Assembly (NCBI RefSeq): GCF_026672375.1
Contig: NZ_JAPPRA010000001.1
Coordinates: forward strand, 2,976,001-3,040,000
DNA: 64,000 nucleotides
Direction of reading: 5' to 3'
Source: Caulobacter sp. SL161
GTDB lineage: Bacteria; Pseudomonadota; Alphaproteobacteria; Caulobacterales; Caulobacteraceae
A model generated the notes under the pieces. It was not told the origin of the DNA. It did not search any database and saw only the letters and a program-made list of their open reading frames with translations. Both the position numbers and the translations under genes were made by a program. Positions 15,887 through 24,467 of the stretch are shown here, piece by piece. Position 1 is the first letter of the stretch. The number at the start of each line of letters is the position of its first letter.

Positions 15887-16282
15887 ATGGCTTCCATGGG
15901 CAACGACATCGACGTTCACCTGGGCAAGCGCCTGCGTCGCCGCCGTCGTCTGCTGGGTCTCACCCAGCAGCAACTGGCCGGCACGGTCGGCGTGCGCTTT
16001 CAGCAGATCCAAAAGTATGAGTGCGGCGCCAACCGCATCTCGGCCGCGCGGCTGTGGCAGCTGTCCGAAGCGCTCGAGGTCCCGGTCGGCTACTTCTACG
16101 ATGGCCTGTCGGACACCCGTCGCGAGGCGACCAGCGAGTCGACCGAAGGCGGCGAGATGTTCGCGCGCAAGGAAACCCTGGATCTGATCCGGGCCTACTA
16201 CCTGCTGGGCGAGCGTCCGCGCCGTCGCCTGCTGGATCTGGCCAAGTCGCTGAACGGCGGCGCCGAGCACGCCGACGCCTAA
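15887..16282 (+). CDS. XRE-family transcriptional regulator (131 aa)
   Basis: An N-terminal helix-turn-helix (residues 12-66) contains LGLTQQQLAGTVGVRFQQIQ, followed by KYECGANRISAARLWQLS and the phrase VPVGYFYDG typical of alphaproteobacterial XRE regulators. A C-terminal helix region (FARKETLDLIRAYYLLGERP) probably dimerises. The ATG at 15887 has AGGGGG upstream; a second ATG at 15896 is possible. It is divergent from the acyltransferase gene. Its targets are unknown. Confidence 0.88.
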   Translation: MASMGNDIDVHLGKRLRRRRRLLGLTQQQLAGTVGVRFQQIQKYECGANRISAARLWQLSEALEVPVGYFYDGLSDTRREATSESTEGGEMFARKETLDLIRAYYLLGERPRRRLLDLAKSLNGGAEHADA

Positions 16283-16344
16283 AGTCGACCACCGCGTACA
16301 GTCACTGGTAGCGTACCTGCGGCGGGGAGGTTAAATCCCCGCCC

Positions 16345-17181
16345 ATGACGCTTTCCGCTGATCGGCTCACGGCGCTCGACGCCTTCATCCTCGACCTGAA
16401 CCGGGCTTCGGCGGAGGTGATCCTGCCGCTGTTCCGGGCCGACCATGGCCTTGAGGACAAGGGCGCAGGCAAGAACCTGCCGCGCGACACCCACGCCGCC
16501 TTCGATCCGGTCACCGAGGCCGATCGCGGCGCCGAGGCGGCCATTCGCGCGCTGATCGCCGAGCGTTTTCCCGATCACGGCGTGATCGGCGAGGAGTATG
16601 GCGAAGACCGCCCCGACGCCGAGTTCGTCTGGGTGCTCGACCCGATCGACGGCACGCGAGCCTTTATCGCGGGCCTGCCGCTCTGGACTACCTTGATCGG
16701 CCTTCGCCACGAAGGACGTCCGGTGCTGGGCTCGATCGGCCAGCCTTACGTCAATGAGATCTTCGTCGGCCACGCCGGCGGCGCGCGCCTGGTCTCGGGC
16801 GGCGAAGCACGGCCGATCCGCGTGCGCGAGTGCGCCAACATCAATGACGCCGTCATCGCCACCACCGATCCCGACGCCTGTTTCGACGGCGCCGAGCGCG
16901 GGGCCTGGCTACAGGTCCGCGCGGCCGCCAAGCTGGCGCGCCTGGGCTGCGACGCCTACGCCTACGCCATGGTCGCCATGGGCAAGATGGACATGGTCAT
17001 CGAAGCGGGCCTGAAATCCTGGGACATCGAGGCGGCCATCCCCCTGATCGAGGGCGCCGGCGGCATGGTCACAAACTGGCGCGGCGAGCCCGTCGGCCCG
17101 AACGGTGGCCAGATGGTCATCTCGGGTGATCGCCGCCCGCTCGACGAGGCGCTGGTCAGTCTGAGACGTTCGGCGAAATAA
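16345..17181 (+). CDS. hisN: Histidinol-phosphatase, inositol-monophosphatase family
   Basis: A Mg-dependent phosphatase of the IMPase fold. The motifs are DPVTEADRGAE (54-64), GEEYGED (82-88), DPIDGTRAFI (99-108) and a late SWDIEAAIPLIEGAGG. The DPIDGTRAFIAGLPLW phrase matches the HisN subgroup, which dephosphorylates histidinol phosphate in histidine synthesis in alphaproteobacteria and actinobacteria. Other IMPase activities (inositol phosphate, CysQ-like) cannot be fully excluded. Its end overlaps the convergent lipase gene by 26 bases. Confidence 0.85.
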   Translation: MTLSADRLTALDAFILDLNRASAEVILPLFRADHGLEDKGAGKNLPRDTHAAFDPVTEADRGAEAAIRALIAERFPDHGVIGEEYGEDRPDAEFVWVLDPIDGTRAFIAGLPLWTTLIGLRHEGRPVLGSIGQPYVNEIFVGHAGGARLVSGGEARPIRVRECANINDAVIATTDPDACFDGAERGAWLQVRAAAKLARLGCDAYAYAMVAMGKMDMVIEAGLKSWDIEAAIPLIEGAGGMVTNWRGEPVGPNGGQMVISGDRRPLDEALVSLRRSAK

Positions 17182-18136
17182 GCGGTTCGCGCGGGGCGAT
17201 CGGATCGACCGTCTCGTCGAAGGCCTGCCAGAACAGCGCGCGGCGGGCGTCGGTCTCGACCAGGATCTCGTGGAAGGCCCCGGCGACCTCGACATAGCGC
17301 CCCTTCGGGATACGCCGTGCGATCGACTCGGAGTCGGCGTTCAGCACGCGGTTGTCGAGTTCGGCGCCGAGAATGGTCACCGGAATCGTGATCGCTTCGA
17401 CCGACTTGCTGCGCCTGAGCCACGCGCACGCTGAGATGGCGAAATCAGCCCAGCCCCAGGTCATGCCCCCCAGAGCGATCTCAGGGTGGGCGCGCAGTTG
17501 CGCCTGGTAGCGATCATAGCGCCTCTCGTCGTGGGTAAGACCGTCGCCCTGAAAGGTCTGGGTCAGCGGGTCGTAGGGCGTCTGCACGTACTCGCCGGCC
17601 AAACCCACCCGCGACATCACGAAAGCCAGAGGCCGCGCCAGCCAAGGCGGCACGCCTGCGGTGTTCAGGCCCAGCATCGGCGCCGACAGCACGGCGGCGG
17701 CGAAACGTGTCTCACCCTGGGCCAGGGCCAGGGTCGTCAGGCAACCGCCCATCGAGTGGCTGACCGCCACCCATGGTTTGGGCATCCGCGCCTCGAACGT
17801 GTCGAGCAGCGCCTTGTGGTCGGAAACGAAGGTCTTGAAGCCTCGGGCGTGCCCCTTGAGGCGGTCCGGCAAGGCGCGGGCTGACAGCCCCTGCCCTCGC
17901 CAGTCATGCAGCAAGACGGCGAAATCGCGCGCCAAAAGGTCTTCGACGACCTCGAAATACTTCTCAAGCGGCTCGCTGCGTCCGGGGCTGAGCACCACCG
18001 AACCCCGGGCGGGGCCTACCGGGAAAAACGTCGCGGCGCGGAGGGTCGCCCCATCCGCGCCGCGGAACCATTCAGCCTTGCCGTGGTCGGGAACCGGGGC
18101 CTCGGGAATCGAGACCAGAGGCGCCGGTGTCGCCAT
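17156..18136 (-). CDS. Alpha/beta hydrolase, lysophospholipase/monoacylglycerol-lipase type
   Basis: A serine hydrolase of 326 aa without a signal peptide. VLLHDWRGQGLSAR is the strand and oxyanion region. The nucleophile is S128 in SHSMGG. The acid is likely the Asp in ILGAELDNRVLN, and the base the His in AGAFHEIL. This pattern matches the PldB lysophospholipase family. It starts three bases after the SCP2 gene ends, so the two share an operon, which hints at a lipid substrate (inference). Confidence 0.87.
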   Translation of the reverse strand: MATPAPLVSIPEAPVPDHGKAEWFRGADGATLRAATFFPVGPARGSVVLSPGRSEPLEKYFEVVEDLLARDFAVLLHDWRGQGLSARALPDRLKGHARGFKTFVSDHKALLDTFEARMPKPWVAVSHSMGGCLTTLALAQGETRFAAAVLSAPMLGLNTAGVPPWLARPLAFVMSRVGLAGEYVQTPYDPLTQTFQGDGLTHDERRYDRYQAQLRAHPEIALGGMTWGWADFAISACAWLRRSKSVEAITIPVTILGAELDNRVLNADSESIARRIPKGRYVEVAGAFHEILVETDARRALFWQAFDETVDPIAPREPLISPNVSD

Positions 18137-18139
18137 GAC

Positions 18140-18448
18140 TTAGCGGAGCTTGGCGAACAGAGCGCCCATCTTGGGCTGCAGGCCCATGGCCACGCCCATG
18201 TCCGACAGCTTCAGCTTGCCGGTCATGACGGCCATCGTCGGGTCCAGCTTGCCTTCGCCCATGGCGACCAGGTCGTCCAGGGCCAGGGTCATGGTCAGGT
18301 CGGCGGGCTTGTCTTCGTTGGTGACCGAGCCGCCATCGATGTGGATGACGCCCGCGTCCTTCAGGTCGAACTTCAGGGACTTGCCCAGGCCGCTGTCGTC
18401 GCCGACGGCGGTTTTGATCTTGTCGGTGAGTTCCTGGATGGTGGCCAT
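18140..18448 (-). CDS. SCP2 sterol-carrier-domain protein (102 aa)
   Basis: A stand-alone SCP2-like lipid-binding domain. IHIDGGSVTNEDKPADLTMT, then DLVAMGEGKLDPTMAVMTGK and a KLSDMGVAM helix match the family core and length. Such proteins bind fatty acyl or sterol-like ligands; the ligand here is unknown. The ATG at 18448 has a GGGAGA ribosome site; the longer upstream frame lacks protein character. It is cotranscribed with the downstream lipase-like gene. Confidence 0.88.
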   Translation of the reverse strand: MATIQELTDKIKTAVGDDSGLGKSLKFDLKDAGVIHIDGGSVTNEDKPADLTMTLALDDLVAMGEGKLDPTMAVMTGKLKLSDMGVAMGLQPKMGALFAKLR

Positions 18449-18533
18449 GGCGCGATCTCCCTCTGCGCTTGTGGTTTGGTGAAAAGCTAGACCGGCTGAC
18501 ACGGATAAGTAAACACCGTTCAGACGACCAAGA

Positions 18534-19199
18534 TCATTTCTTCTTGCTGTTAAAGTCGGGAGTCGAAGGCGGTTTCGCAAGGCGAACCTTCACCGCTCCC
18601 TTGAGTTGATCAGGACGAAAAACCGGCATGCCGTCCGAAAGCGGCAGCGGCTGGGTGCGGCCATCTCCGAAGACAGCGACACCCGACTCAGACTTGGGGA
18701 ACTCGATGCCGGTCATCTTCGGCGCCGCCATCGCCAGAATGCCCCCAGCCTTGCCGATGACGGTGTTTCCCTCGGCGACGACGCCCGCCAGCTCGCGAGC
18801 CTCATACTCGGTTGCTGAGCGCAACACGGGCATGAAGCTCATGTTGAGGCTAAACTTCGAGTCCTTGGCCGCCTTGAGTTCGACAGTGGGCTTTGCCTGC
18901 AACTGAGCCAGGGTCGGGAGCTTGGTGAAGATGCCCCTTTCGTCAACAGACAGAGGCAACCGTCCCCCCGTAGCGTCCACCAGGGTCGCCTGGATCGGCG
19001 CATTGTTAGCGCTCCGCAAACGGTAGGACACCTTGACCTGGCGGCGCTCGTGAGCGGGGACCTTCAGGAAGGCCTCAAGATAGGGAAACAGCTTCGCCGC
19101 AGGCACGTTCTGAACCTCCTGCGCATGAGCGATCGGCGCGGCGGTCAGCATGATCGCCGAGGCTGCGGCGGCGAGAGGATAAGAGAAGGCGTTCTTCAT
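18534..19199 (-). CDS. Exported protein of unknown function (221 aa)
   Basis: A clear signal peptide (residues 1-26, ending AAPIAHAQE) precedes a beta-rich soluble domain with VKVSYRLRSANNAPIQATLV and a C-terminal lysine tail (NSKKK). I do not recognise a family. Its ATG overlaps the stop of the exported methyltransferase-like gene (ATGA at 19196-19199), so the two are translated together in the periplasm-directed set. Confidence 0.75.
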   Translation of the reverse strand: MKNAFSYPLAAAASAIMLTAAPIAHAQEVQNVPAAKLFPYLEAFLKVPAHERRQVKVSYRLRSANNAPIQATLVDATGGRLPLSVDERGIFTKLPTLAQLQAKPTVELKAAKDSKFSLNMSFMPVLRSATEYEARELAGVVAEGNTVIGKAGGILAMAAPKMTGIEFPKSESGVAVFGDGRTQPLPLSDGMPVFRPDQLKGAVKVRLAKPPSTPDFNSKKK

Positions 19200-20092
19200 T
19201 TCGGTTTCGCGAACTTCAAGGTCATGCGGTCGCTCTCCCCGATCGCATCATATTTGGAATGGTCGAAACCCGGCTCGGCCGGCTCGCCGCGCGGCGCCGA
19301 CAGGCGCGTCGGCGGCAGGGTCCAGACCCCGAAGGGATGGTCCTTGGTATCCTTGGGATTGGCGTTGATCTCGCTGGTCCCGATCAGAACGAAACCGGCC
19401 TCCTTGGCCATCTGGATGACGTAGTCCTGCTGGACATAGCCATCCTCGGCCAGGACGTCCTGCACGCGGCCCGGCTGGCCGCGATGTTCTTCGATCCCGA
19501 GAATGCCGCCGGGCTTGAGCGCCGCCAGGGCGTCCTTGAACGCCTTCTCGGCGATGCCGCCGGCCATCCAGTTGTGCAGGTTACGCAGGAACAGCACGAG
19601 GTCCGCGCTGCCGTCCGGCGCGACCGGGCCGCTGGTGGGCCCAAAGGCCGTAAACGCGACCTCGCCGTAGACCTTCTTTTTCTCTGCCAGCTTACGCTGG
19701 AACCCCTCGACAATCCCCGCAGTCGCCGGATCAGCGGGTCCGGTGGTTTCCAGCAAGGCCTCGTAGAGCTTACCGCGCGTGTCGGCCAGGAAGGGCGCGA
19801 GGATGTCGGTGTACCAGCCGGCGCCCGGCCAGAACTCGACCACGGTCTGACCGGGCTTAAGCTCCCAGAATTTCAGGCTTTCGACAGGGTGACGCCAAAC
19901 GTCGCGCGCGCGGTCGGCCGGCGGACGCCAATTTCCCGCCACCGCCGCCTCGATCGTGTTCGGCCCGGCCTTGGCGGCGGCCTTGGCCTCCGCCTTCGCC
20001 GGGTCGTCCTTTTTTCCGCACGACGCCAAGGCCAAGGCGCCGACGCCCGCCACCAAGCTTCGCCGCGACCACAGTTGAACTGGATCCATCAT
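19196..20092 (-). CDS. Exported methyltransferase-like protein 1 (lipoprotein signal)
   Basis: A 298-aa protein of the COG4798-like predicted methyltransferase group. The N-terminus has RRSLVAGVGALALASCGKK, a Tat-like arginine pair leading to a lipobox (LASC), so it is probably anchored outside the cytoplasm. The Rossmann core shows VVEFWPGAGWYTDILAPFLA (motif I position), SADLVLFLRNLHNW and LKPGGILGIEEHR. A C-terminal block, NPKDTKDHPFGVWTLPP, is shared almost word for word with the next gene. A SAM enzyme in the periplasm would lack its cofactor, so the true reaction is unclear. Confidence 0.8.
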   Translation of the reverse strand: MMDPVQLWSRRSLVAGVGALALASCGKKDDPAKAEAKAAAKAGPNTIEAAVAGNWRPPADRARDVWRHPVESLKFWELKPGQTVVEFWPGAGWYTDILAPFLADTRGKLYEALLETTGPADPATAGIVEGFQRKLAEKKKVYGEVAFTAFGPTSGPVAPDGSADLVLFLRNLHNWMAGGIAEKAFKDALAALKPGGILGIEEHRGQPGRVQDVLAEDGYVQQDYVIQMAKEAGFVLIGTSEINANPKDTKDHPFGVWTLPPTRLSAPRGEPAEPGFDHSKYDAIGESDRMTLKFAKPK

Positions 20093-20136
20093 TCCCCCAC
20101 AGCGCGGAAAAGCCTGGCGACAGACCTTGGCGAAAG

Positions 20137-20979
20137 TCAGGCCGGCTTGCGGAAGCGCAGGGTCATCCGGTCGCTTTCACCGATGGCGTCGTACTTGCTG
20201 CGGTCAAAGTTCGGATCGGCGGGCTGGCCGCCCGGCGCAGTGCGCTTCACCGGCGGCAGGGTCCACACCCCGAACGGATGGTCTTTGGTGTCCTTGGGGT
20301 TGGCGTTGATCTCGGACTGAGCGTCCAGCTTGAAGCCGGCCTTCTCGGCGATGGCGATCACCGTGGCGGTGTTGAGATAGCCGTCAGCGCCGGCGGCCTT
20401 CTCCGAGCGCGGATCGGCGCGGTGCTCCTCGACCGCCAGCACGCCGCCCGGCTTGAGCACCGCGAAGAAGTCGGCGAAGACCTTGTCGGCGACGCCCGGC
20501 TGCACGGTCCAGTTATGGACGTTGCGGGCCGTCAGCACGATGTCGGCCGAGCCCGGCGCGCCGAGCGGACCCGACACCGGACCGAAGTTCGCAAACTGCG
20601 GCTTGCCGTACTTGGCTTCGTCGGCGAAGCGGGCTTCGAAGTCCGCCCGCCCCTTGCGGGCGCCTTCCGACAGCTTCGGATTGGCCAGATCGGCGACGCC
20701 GGCCACGTAGGTTCCACCGGTGGCCTTGGCGTAGGGCGCCAGGATCGCGGTCCAGTAGCCGCCGCCAGGCGAGACCTCGATCACGGTCTGCTTGGGCTTG
20801 AGACCCCAGAAGATCAGGCTCTCATACGGATGACGGGCGCCGTCGCGAGCGACGTCGGCGGCGGGGCGGGTCGGCGAGGCGATCGCAGCCTTCAGGGCGG
20901 CGTCGGTGGCGGCGAAGGCGGCCGGCGCGGACAGAGTGAAAGCGGCGGCCAGAAGCAGAACTTGGCGACGAAGCGGCAT
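20137..20979 (-). CDS. Exported methyltransferase-like protein 2 (paralogue)
   Basis: 280 aa with a Sec signal peptide (residues 1-23, ending AAFAATD). The domain order is the same as in the downstream gene: VIEVSPGGGYWTAILAPYAK, SADIVLTARNVHNW, LKPGGVLAVEEHR, EINANPKDTKDHPFGVWTLP and the C-terminal DRSKYDAIGESDRMTLRF. The two genes are a tandem duplication 44 bases apart with different export signals. Enzymatic function is unproven. Confidence 0.82.
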   Translation of the reverse strand: MPLRRQVLLLAAAFTLSAPAAFAATDAALKAAIASPTRPAADVARDGARHPYESLIFWGLKPKQTVIEVSPGGGYWTAILAPYAKATGGTYVAGVADLANPKLSEGARKGRADFEARFADEAKYGKPQFANFGPVSGPLGAPGSADIVLTARNVHNWTVQPGVADKVFADFFAVLKPGGVLAVEEHRADPRSEKAAGADGYLNTATVIAIAEKAGFKLDAQSEINANPKDTKDHPFGVWTLPPVKRTAPGGQPADPNFDRSKYDAIGESDRMTLRFRKPA

Positions 20980-21065
20980 GGGGAAGTGTCCTTCGGTCGG
21001 ATGGGAGCGGCGACCTTAGCCATGGTTATCGGCGCGTCAAACGATTCACGTTCTATGAGTTGGCG

Positions 21066-21100
21066 CCCCTTGAACCCGAAAATCCGCACACCAACTACAT
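21066..21100 (+). promoter_or_regulatory. Candidate heat-shock (sigma32) promoter of the Hsp20 gene
   Basis: CCCCTTGAA at 21066-21074 matches the -35 element of sigma32 promoters well. CCAACTACAT at 21091-21100 is a weaker -10 candidate at suitable spacing. It would give a leader of about 100 bases, the length expected if the downstream hairpins form an RNA thermometer. Confidence 0.4.
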
Positions 21101-21138
21101 CAACGAAGGCGCTGGATGACCGGGCCTTCCGGACCACA

Positions 21139-21202
21139 GGCGACGCCGATTTCGGGTCGCCGAAGGGACGAAACCCTTGAGACCTTGCTTGATGAGAAGG
21201 AT
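21139..21202 (+). promoter_or_regulatory. ROSE-like RNA thermometer in the Hsp20 leader
   Basis: Three consecutive hairpins precede the ATG. The first is GGCGAC-g-CCG/CGG-GTCGCC (21139-21161) and the second AAGGG/CCCTT (21163-21178). The third and weakest, CCTTGCTT-GAT-GAGAAGG (21183-21200), pairs the ribosome site AGAAGGA. The anti-SD arm contains TTGCT with one bulged or mismatched G, the hallmark of ROSE elements that melt on heating. Confidence 0.65.
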
Positions 21203-21210
21203 CTGACCCT

Positions 21211-21669
21211 ATGCGTACGATCGACCTTTCGCCCCTGTACCGCTCGCTCGTCGGCTTTGACCGCCTCGCCGACCAGCTGGACGCCGCCGCGCGTAACGAA
21301 GCGGCCTCGGGCTATCCCCCCTACAATATCGAACGCACCGGCGAGAACGAGTACCGCATCGAGATCGCGGTGGCGGGCTTCAAGCCCGAAGAACTGAACG
21401 TCGAGGTGAAGGAAAACCTGCTCACCGTCACCGGCCGCAAGGCCGCCAACGACGAAGCCAAGCAGTACCTGCATCGCGGCTTGGCTGAGCGCAACTTCGA
21501 GCGCAAGTTCCAGCTGACCGACTACCTGGTGGTGGTTGACGCCGATCTGTCGAACGGCCTGCTGTCGATCGCGCTGAAGCGCGAACTGCCCGAAGCGCTC
21601 AAGCCCCGCACGGTGGAGATCAAGACGCCCGCGGCCTCGACCCTGATCGAAGGCGAAAAGGCCGCGTAG
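21211..21669 (+). CDS. ibpA: Small heat-shock protein Hsp20 (IbpA type)
   Basis: An ATP-independent cytosolic holdase. The 152-aa protein starts MRTIDLSPLYRSLVGFDRL, the usual alphaproteobacterial IbpA beginning. The alpha-crystallin domain (about 38-130) has YRIEIAVAGFKPEELNVEVK, LTVTGRK and RNFERKFQL. A C-terminal extension (RTVEIKTP) carries the IxI-like dimer contact. Expression is probably controlled both at transcription (sigma32-like site) and at translation (ROSE-like leader). Confidence 0.93.
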   Translation: MRTIDLSPLYRSLVGFDRLADQLDAAARNEAASGYPPYNIERTGENEYRIEIAVAGFKPEELNVEVKENLLTVTGRKAANDEAKQYLHRGLAERNFERKFQLTDYLVVVDADLSNGLLSIALKRELPEALKPRTVEIKTPAASTLIEGEKAA

Positions 21670-21713
21670 CCCGCAGCCCTGCTGTTTCTGTCTCCCAATC
21701 CCCTCTGAACTTG

Positions 21714-21740
21714 GGCGGCGCCGAAAGGCGCCGTCTTTTT
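21714..21740 (+). terminator. Intrinsic terminator after the Hsp20 gene
   Basis: GGCGGCGCC-GAAA-GGCGCCGTC is a 9-bp stem (one G-T pair) with a GNRA loop followed by five T residues. It ends eight bases before the convergent pentapeptide gene. Confidence 0.85.
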
Positions 21741-21747
21741 CGTGGGA

Positions 21748-23013
21748 TCAGTCCGGCATCGAAAGATCCAGGCCCTGGATCTGGCTGAGATCCACGTCCC
21801 GGAAACTGGTCTTGACCACCCGCGCGCCAGTGAGGTCCGCGCCGCGCAGATCGGCGCCATCGAGGACGGCTTCGCTCAAATCCGCCGTTTGCAACAGCGC
21901 GTACCGCAGACGCGCGGCCTGCAGGCTCGACTGAGTCCGACGCTCCGGCCCCAGCGGCAAAGGCGACAGGACTGCTTGCCGCAGATCCGCCTTGGTCAGG
22001 TTGGCGCCCGCCAGCTTGGCGCCACGCAGGTCGGCCCCACGCAGATTGGCCGCCCGAAGATCGGCGTTCTGAAGATTGGCGCCCTGCAATTGCGCGCCCG
22101 ACAGATCAAGACCGATCATGCAGGCGCCCTTGGCGCTCATGGCGGTCAGCCGAAGACCCTTGAGCTTGTCGGCGAGCGGACGCAGATCCTCGCCATCCAG
22201 GCGCGCCGCCGAGCCTTCCCGTCCGCCCGTCTGACACCAACGCTGATTGTCGACGCAGCGACGCAGGAGTTCTTCGGCCCGAGCCAAGGCCTCGCGGCTG
22301 GCGGCCTTGAGGGTCCCGTTCATGTGAGCGCCGCTGACCCGTGCGGTCGAGGTGTCGACCCCGGCCATGACCGCTCCCGACAGGTTGGCGCCTTCGAGGT
22401 TGGTTCCTTTGACGTCGGCGCCGTCGAGGATCGCGCCGCACAGGTTGGCTTCCTTGAGATTCGCGCCCGAGAGCTTGGCGCCCCTGAGCGAGCAATCGCT
22501 GAAGTCGGCCTTGAAGGCGGAGACGCCCTCGAACTGCGAGCCGTCCAGCGTGGCCCCGGAGAAGTTGACCTCGTCGGCCTCGCCCTGACGCGTTTCATGG
22601 CGCAGCGTATCGAGACCCTTCCGGGGATGGGGAATGGCGATCTGGCCCTCTCGGAAGTCGGCCTGGGTCAGATCCGCCTGGGCGAGGTTGGCGCCGCGCA
22701 GGCAAGCGCCGCGCAGGTCGGCGCGGACCATGGACGCCTGGCGCATGTCGCTCTTGCGCAGATCACAGCCAAACAGGCTCGCCCGGTCCAGCTTGGTGCG
22801 GACCATGCGGCAGCCCTCGAGGACCGAGGCGGAAAGGTCCGCATCGACCAGGTTCCGAAACGACAGATCTAGGCCCGACAGCTGGACGAAACGGAGCGAA
22901 GCCCGCTTACCCCCCTGCTTGCCGGTAACGAATTTCTCGTGCGCCGTTACGATCATGTCGAGCTCGGCTTGGCTCAGGCGGCGTCGCCCGGCCACGCTCT
23001 GCGCGGCGTTCAT
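21748..23013 (-). CDS. Pentapeptide-repeat protein 1 (421 aa)
   Basis: Dozens of A(D/N)LXX-type five-residue repeats form a predicted right-handed quadrilateral beta-helix, for example ADLSASVLEG, LRGANLAQADLTQADF and LQGANLQNADLRAANLRGAD. The N-terminal 35 residues (RRRLSQAELDMIVTAHEKF) are shared with the downstream neighbour. Two repeat blocks are separated by a non-repeat segment (about 215-260) with a conserved WCQTGGREGSAARLDGEDLR phrase. The function is unknown. Some relatives mimic DNA and bind gyrase, but nothing specific shows that here. Confidence 0.9.
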   Translation of the reverse strand: MNAAQSVAGRRRLSQAELDMIVTAHEKFVTGKQGGKRASLRFVQLSGLDLSFRNLVDADLSASVLEGCRMVRTKLDRASLFGCDLRKSDMRQASMVRADLRGACLRGANLAQADLTQADFREGQIAIPHPRKGLDTLRHETRQGEADEVNFSGATLDGSQFEGVSAFKADFSDCSLRGAKLSGANLKEANLCGAILDGADVKGTNLEGANLSGAVMAGVDTSTARVSGAHMNGTLKAASREALARAEELLRRCVDNQRWCQTGGREGSAARLDGEDLRPLADKLKGLRLTAMSAKGACMIGLDLSGAQLQGANLQNADLRAANLRGADLRGAKLAGANLTKADLRQAVLSPLPLGPERRTQSSLQAARLRYALLQTADLSEAVLDGADLRGADLTGARVVKTSFRDVDLSQIQGLDLSMPD

Positions 23014-23115
23014 AACGAATTTCCCCGTATGACTTTGTTCTCTTGGTTACGGGGACTCTAACGCCGACCAACGAGCGAAGCGTTAAGACTGCGTCGGATT
23101 GTCGCAAAATATTTC

Positions 23116-24375
23116 TTAGATGACATCATCCAGGCCGCGCGCCGCCAGCCGGATGGCGCCGGTCAGATCCAGGTCGCGTAGCTGCGCGCCGGTAAAGTTG
23201 GCGCGCGAGACATCCGCGCCGGCCATTCGGGCCTGTCGCAGGTCGGCGCGCGCGAGGTCGGCGTTGGTAAGAATCGCCCCCGTCAGATCGACCGGCAGCA
23301 AGCGGTCGGCTGCGATGAGCAGCGGCCCCAGCTGGGCGTCACGCAGGTCCGCTCCCGTCAGCTTGGCGCCCTTCAACCGCGCACCCCGCAGGTCGGCGCG
23401 GCGCAGGTTACAGGCTCGCAGATCGGCGCCATCCAACTGCGCGCCCTGCATCTGCACGCCTTCCATGTCGAGGCCGTAGAACACCGCCCCCTTCGCCGAC
23501 AGGGCCGTGAGATTGAAGCCACGGATGGATCGCAGATTCCGCAGATCGGCCTTGTCGAACACCGAGGGCTTACCCTCGCCCCCGCCGGTCTCGATCCATC
23601 GCGCGTGGTCAGCGATCATCTGCTCATACGGCAGGTCAGAGACGCTTGTGCCCGACGGCTTGTCGGTCAACGCGCCGTCCATATTAGTGTCGTTGACGTT
23701 CCAGGACAGGGTCTTGGCCCCAACCAGCACGGCGTTGCGCAGATCAGCGCCGGCGAGGTTGGCCCCGGAAAGATCGGCCCCCGCAAGGTTGGCGCCGTTG
23801 AAATTGGCCTGTTTGAGGTTGGCCCGCACCAGCTTGGCGTCCTTCAGGATCGCGTCGCTGAAGTCCGCCTTTGTCGCGACGATGCCCGACAGGCGCGAAC
23901 GCTCGAGGTTGGCGCCCGACAGGTTCGCCCCGGCCGCGAAGGCTTCGCGCTGGGTCGGTTCGATGACGCGATAACCTTCCTTGCGGTCGGCGGCGGCGAT
24001 CGTGCCTTCCCGCAGGTCGGCCTCGAACATGTCGGCGCCGGTCAGGTTGGCGCCGCGCAGACTGGATCCGCGCAGGTCAGCCCGCCGCAACGAGGCGTCG
24101 GTCAAGTCGGCGCCTTGCAGATCCGCGCCATAGAAGTTGGCGTTGTCCAGCTTGGCTTTTCGCAGGTCACAGCCGACGAGAATAGCGCCGGTGAAATCGG
24201 CGTCGCAGAGATTGCGCCCCGGCACGGAGAGGCCAGACAGGTCGCAGAACGCGAACACCGCGCGCGCGCCTCCCATCCGCGCCGACCACAGACGGTCGTG
24301 CTTGGCGCAGATGACGTCCACTTCGTACTGCGTCAGGCGCTTGTATTCTTGTGGCGTGCTGGCGGCGGCGCTCAT
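23116..24375 (-). CDS. Pentapeptide-repeat protein 2 (419 aa), tandem paralogue
   Basis: The architecture is the same as in protein 1: an N-terminal module (YKRLTQYEVDVICAKHDRLW), repeat block one, a central WIETGGGEGKPSVFDKADLR segment and repeat block two (ADLRACNLRRADLRGARLKG). The matching central segments and ends show an ancient duplication. Both are read in the same direction with 102 bases between them, and no signal peptide is visible in either. Confidence 0.9.
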   Translation of the reverse strand: MSAAASTPQEYKRLTQYEVDVICAKHDRLWSARMGGARAVFAFCDLSGLSVPGRNLCDADFTGAILVGCDLRKAKLDNANFYGADLQGADLTDASLRRADLRGSSLRGANLTGADMFEADLREGTIAAADRKEGYRVIEPTQREAFAAGANLSGANLERSRLSGIVATKADFSDAILKDAKLVRANLKQANFNGANLAGADLSGANLAGADLRNAVLVGAKTLSWNVNDTNMDGALTDKPSGTSVSDLPYEQMIADHARWIETGGGEGKPSVFDKADLRNLRSIRGFNLTALSAKGAVFYGLDMEGVQMQGAQLDGADLRACNLRRADLRGARLKGAKLTGADLRDAQLGPLLIAADRLLPVDLTGAILTNADLARADLRQARMAGADVSRANFTGAQLRDLDLTGAIRLAARGLDDVI

Positions 24376-24467
24376 GGCTCGCTGGGTGTCCCGAGTTAAC
24401 GCGACACCTTGCGCAGAGCAAAATTAACGCCGTGTTTCCAACACCTTCCGCTTAAGCTTTCGGCGCT

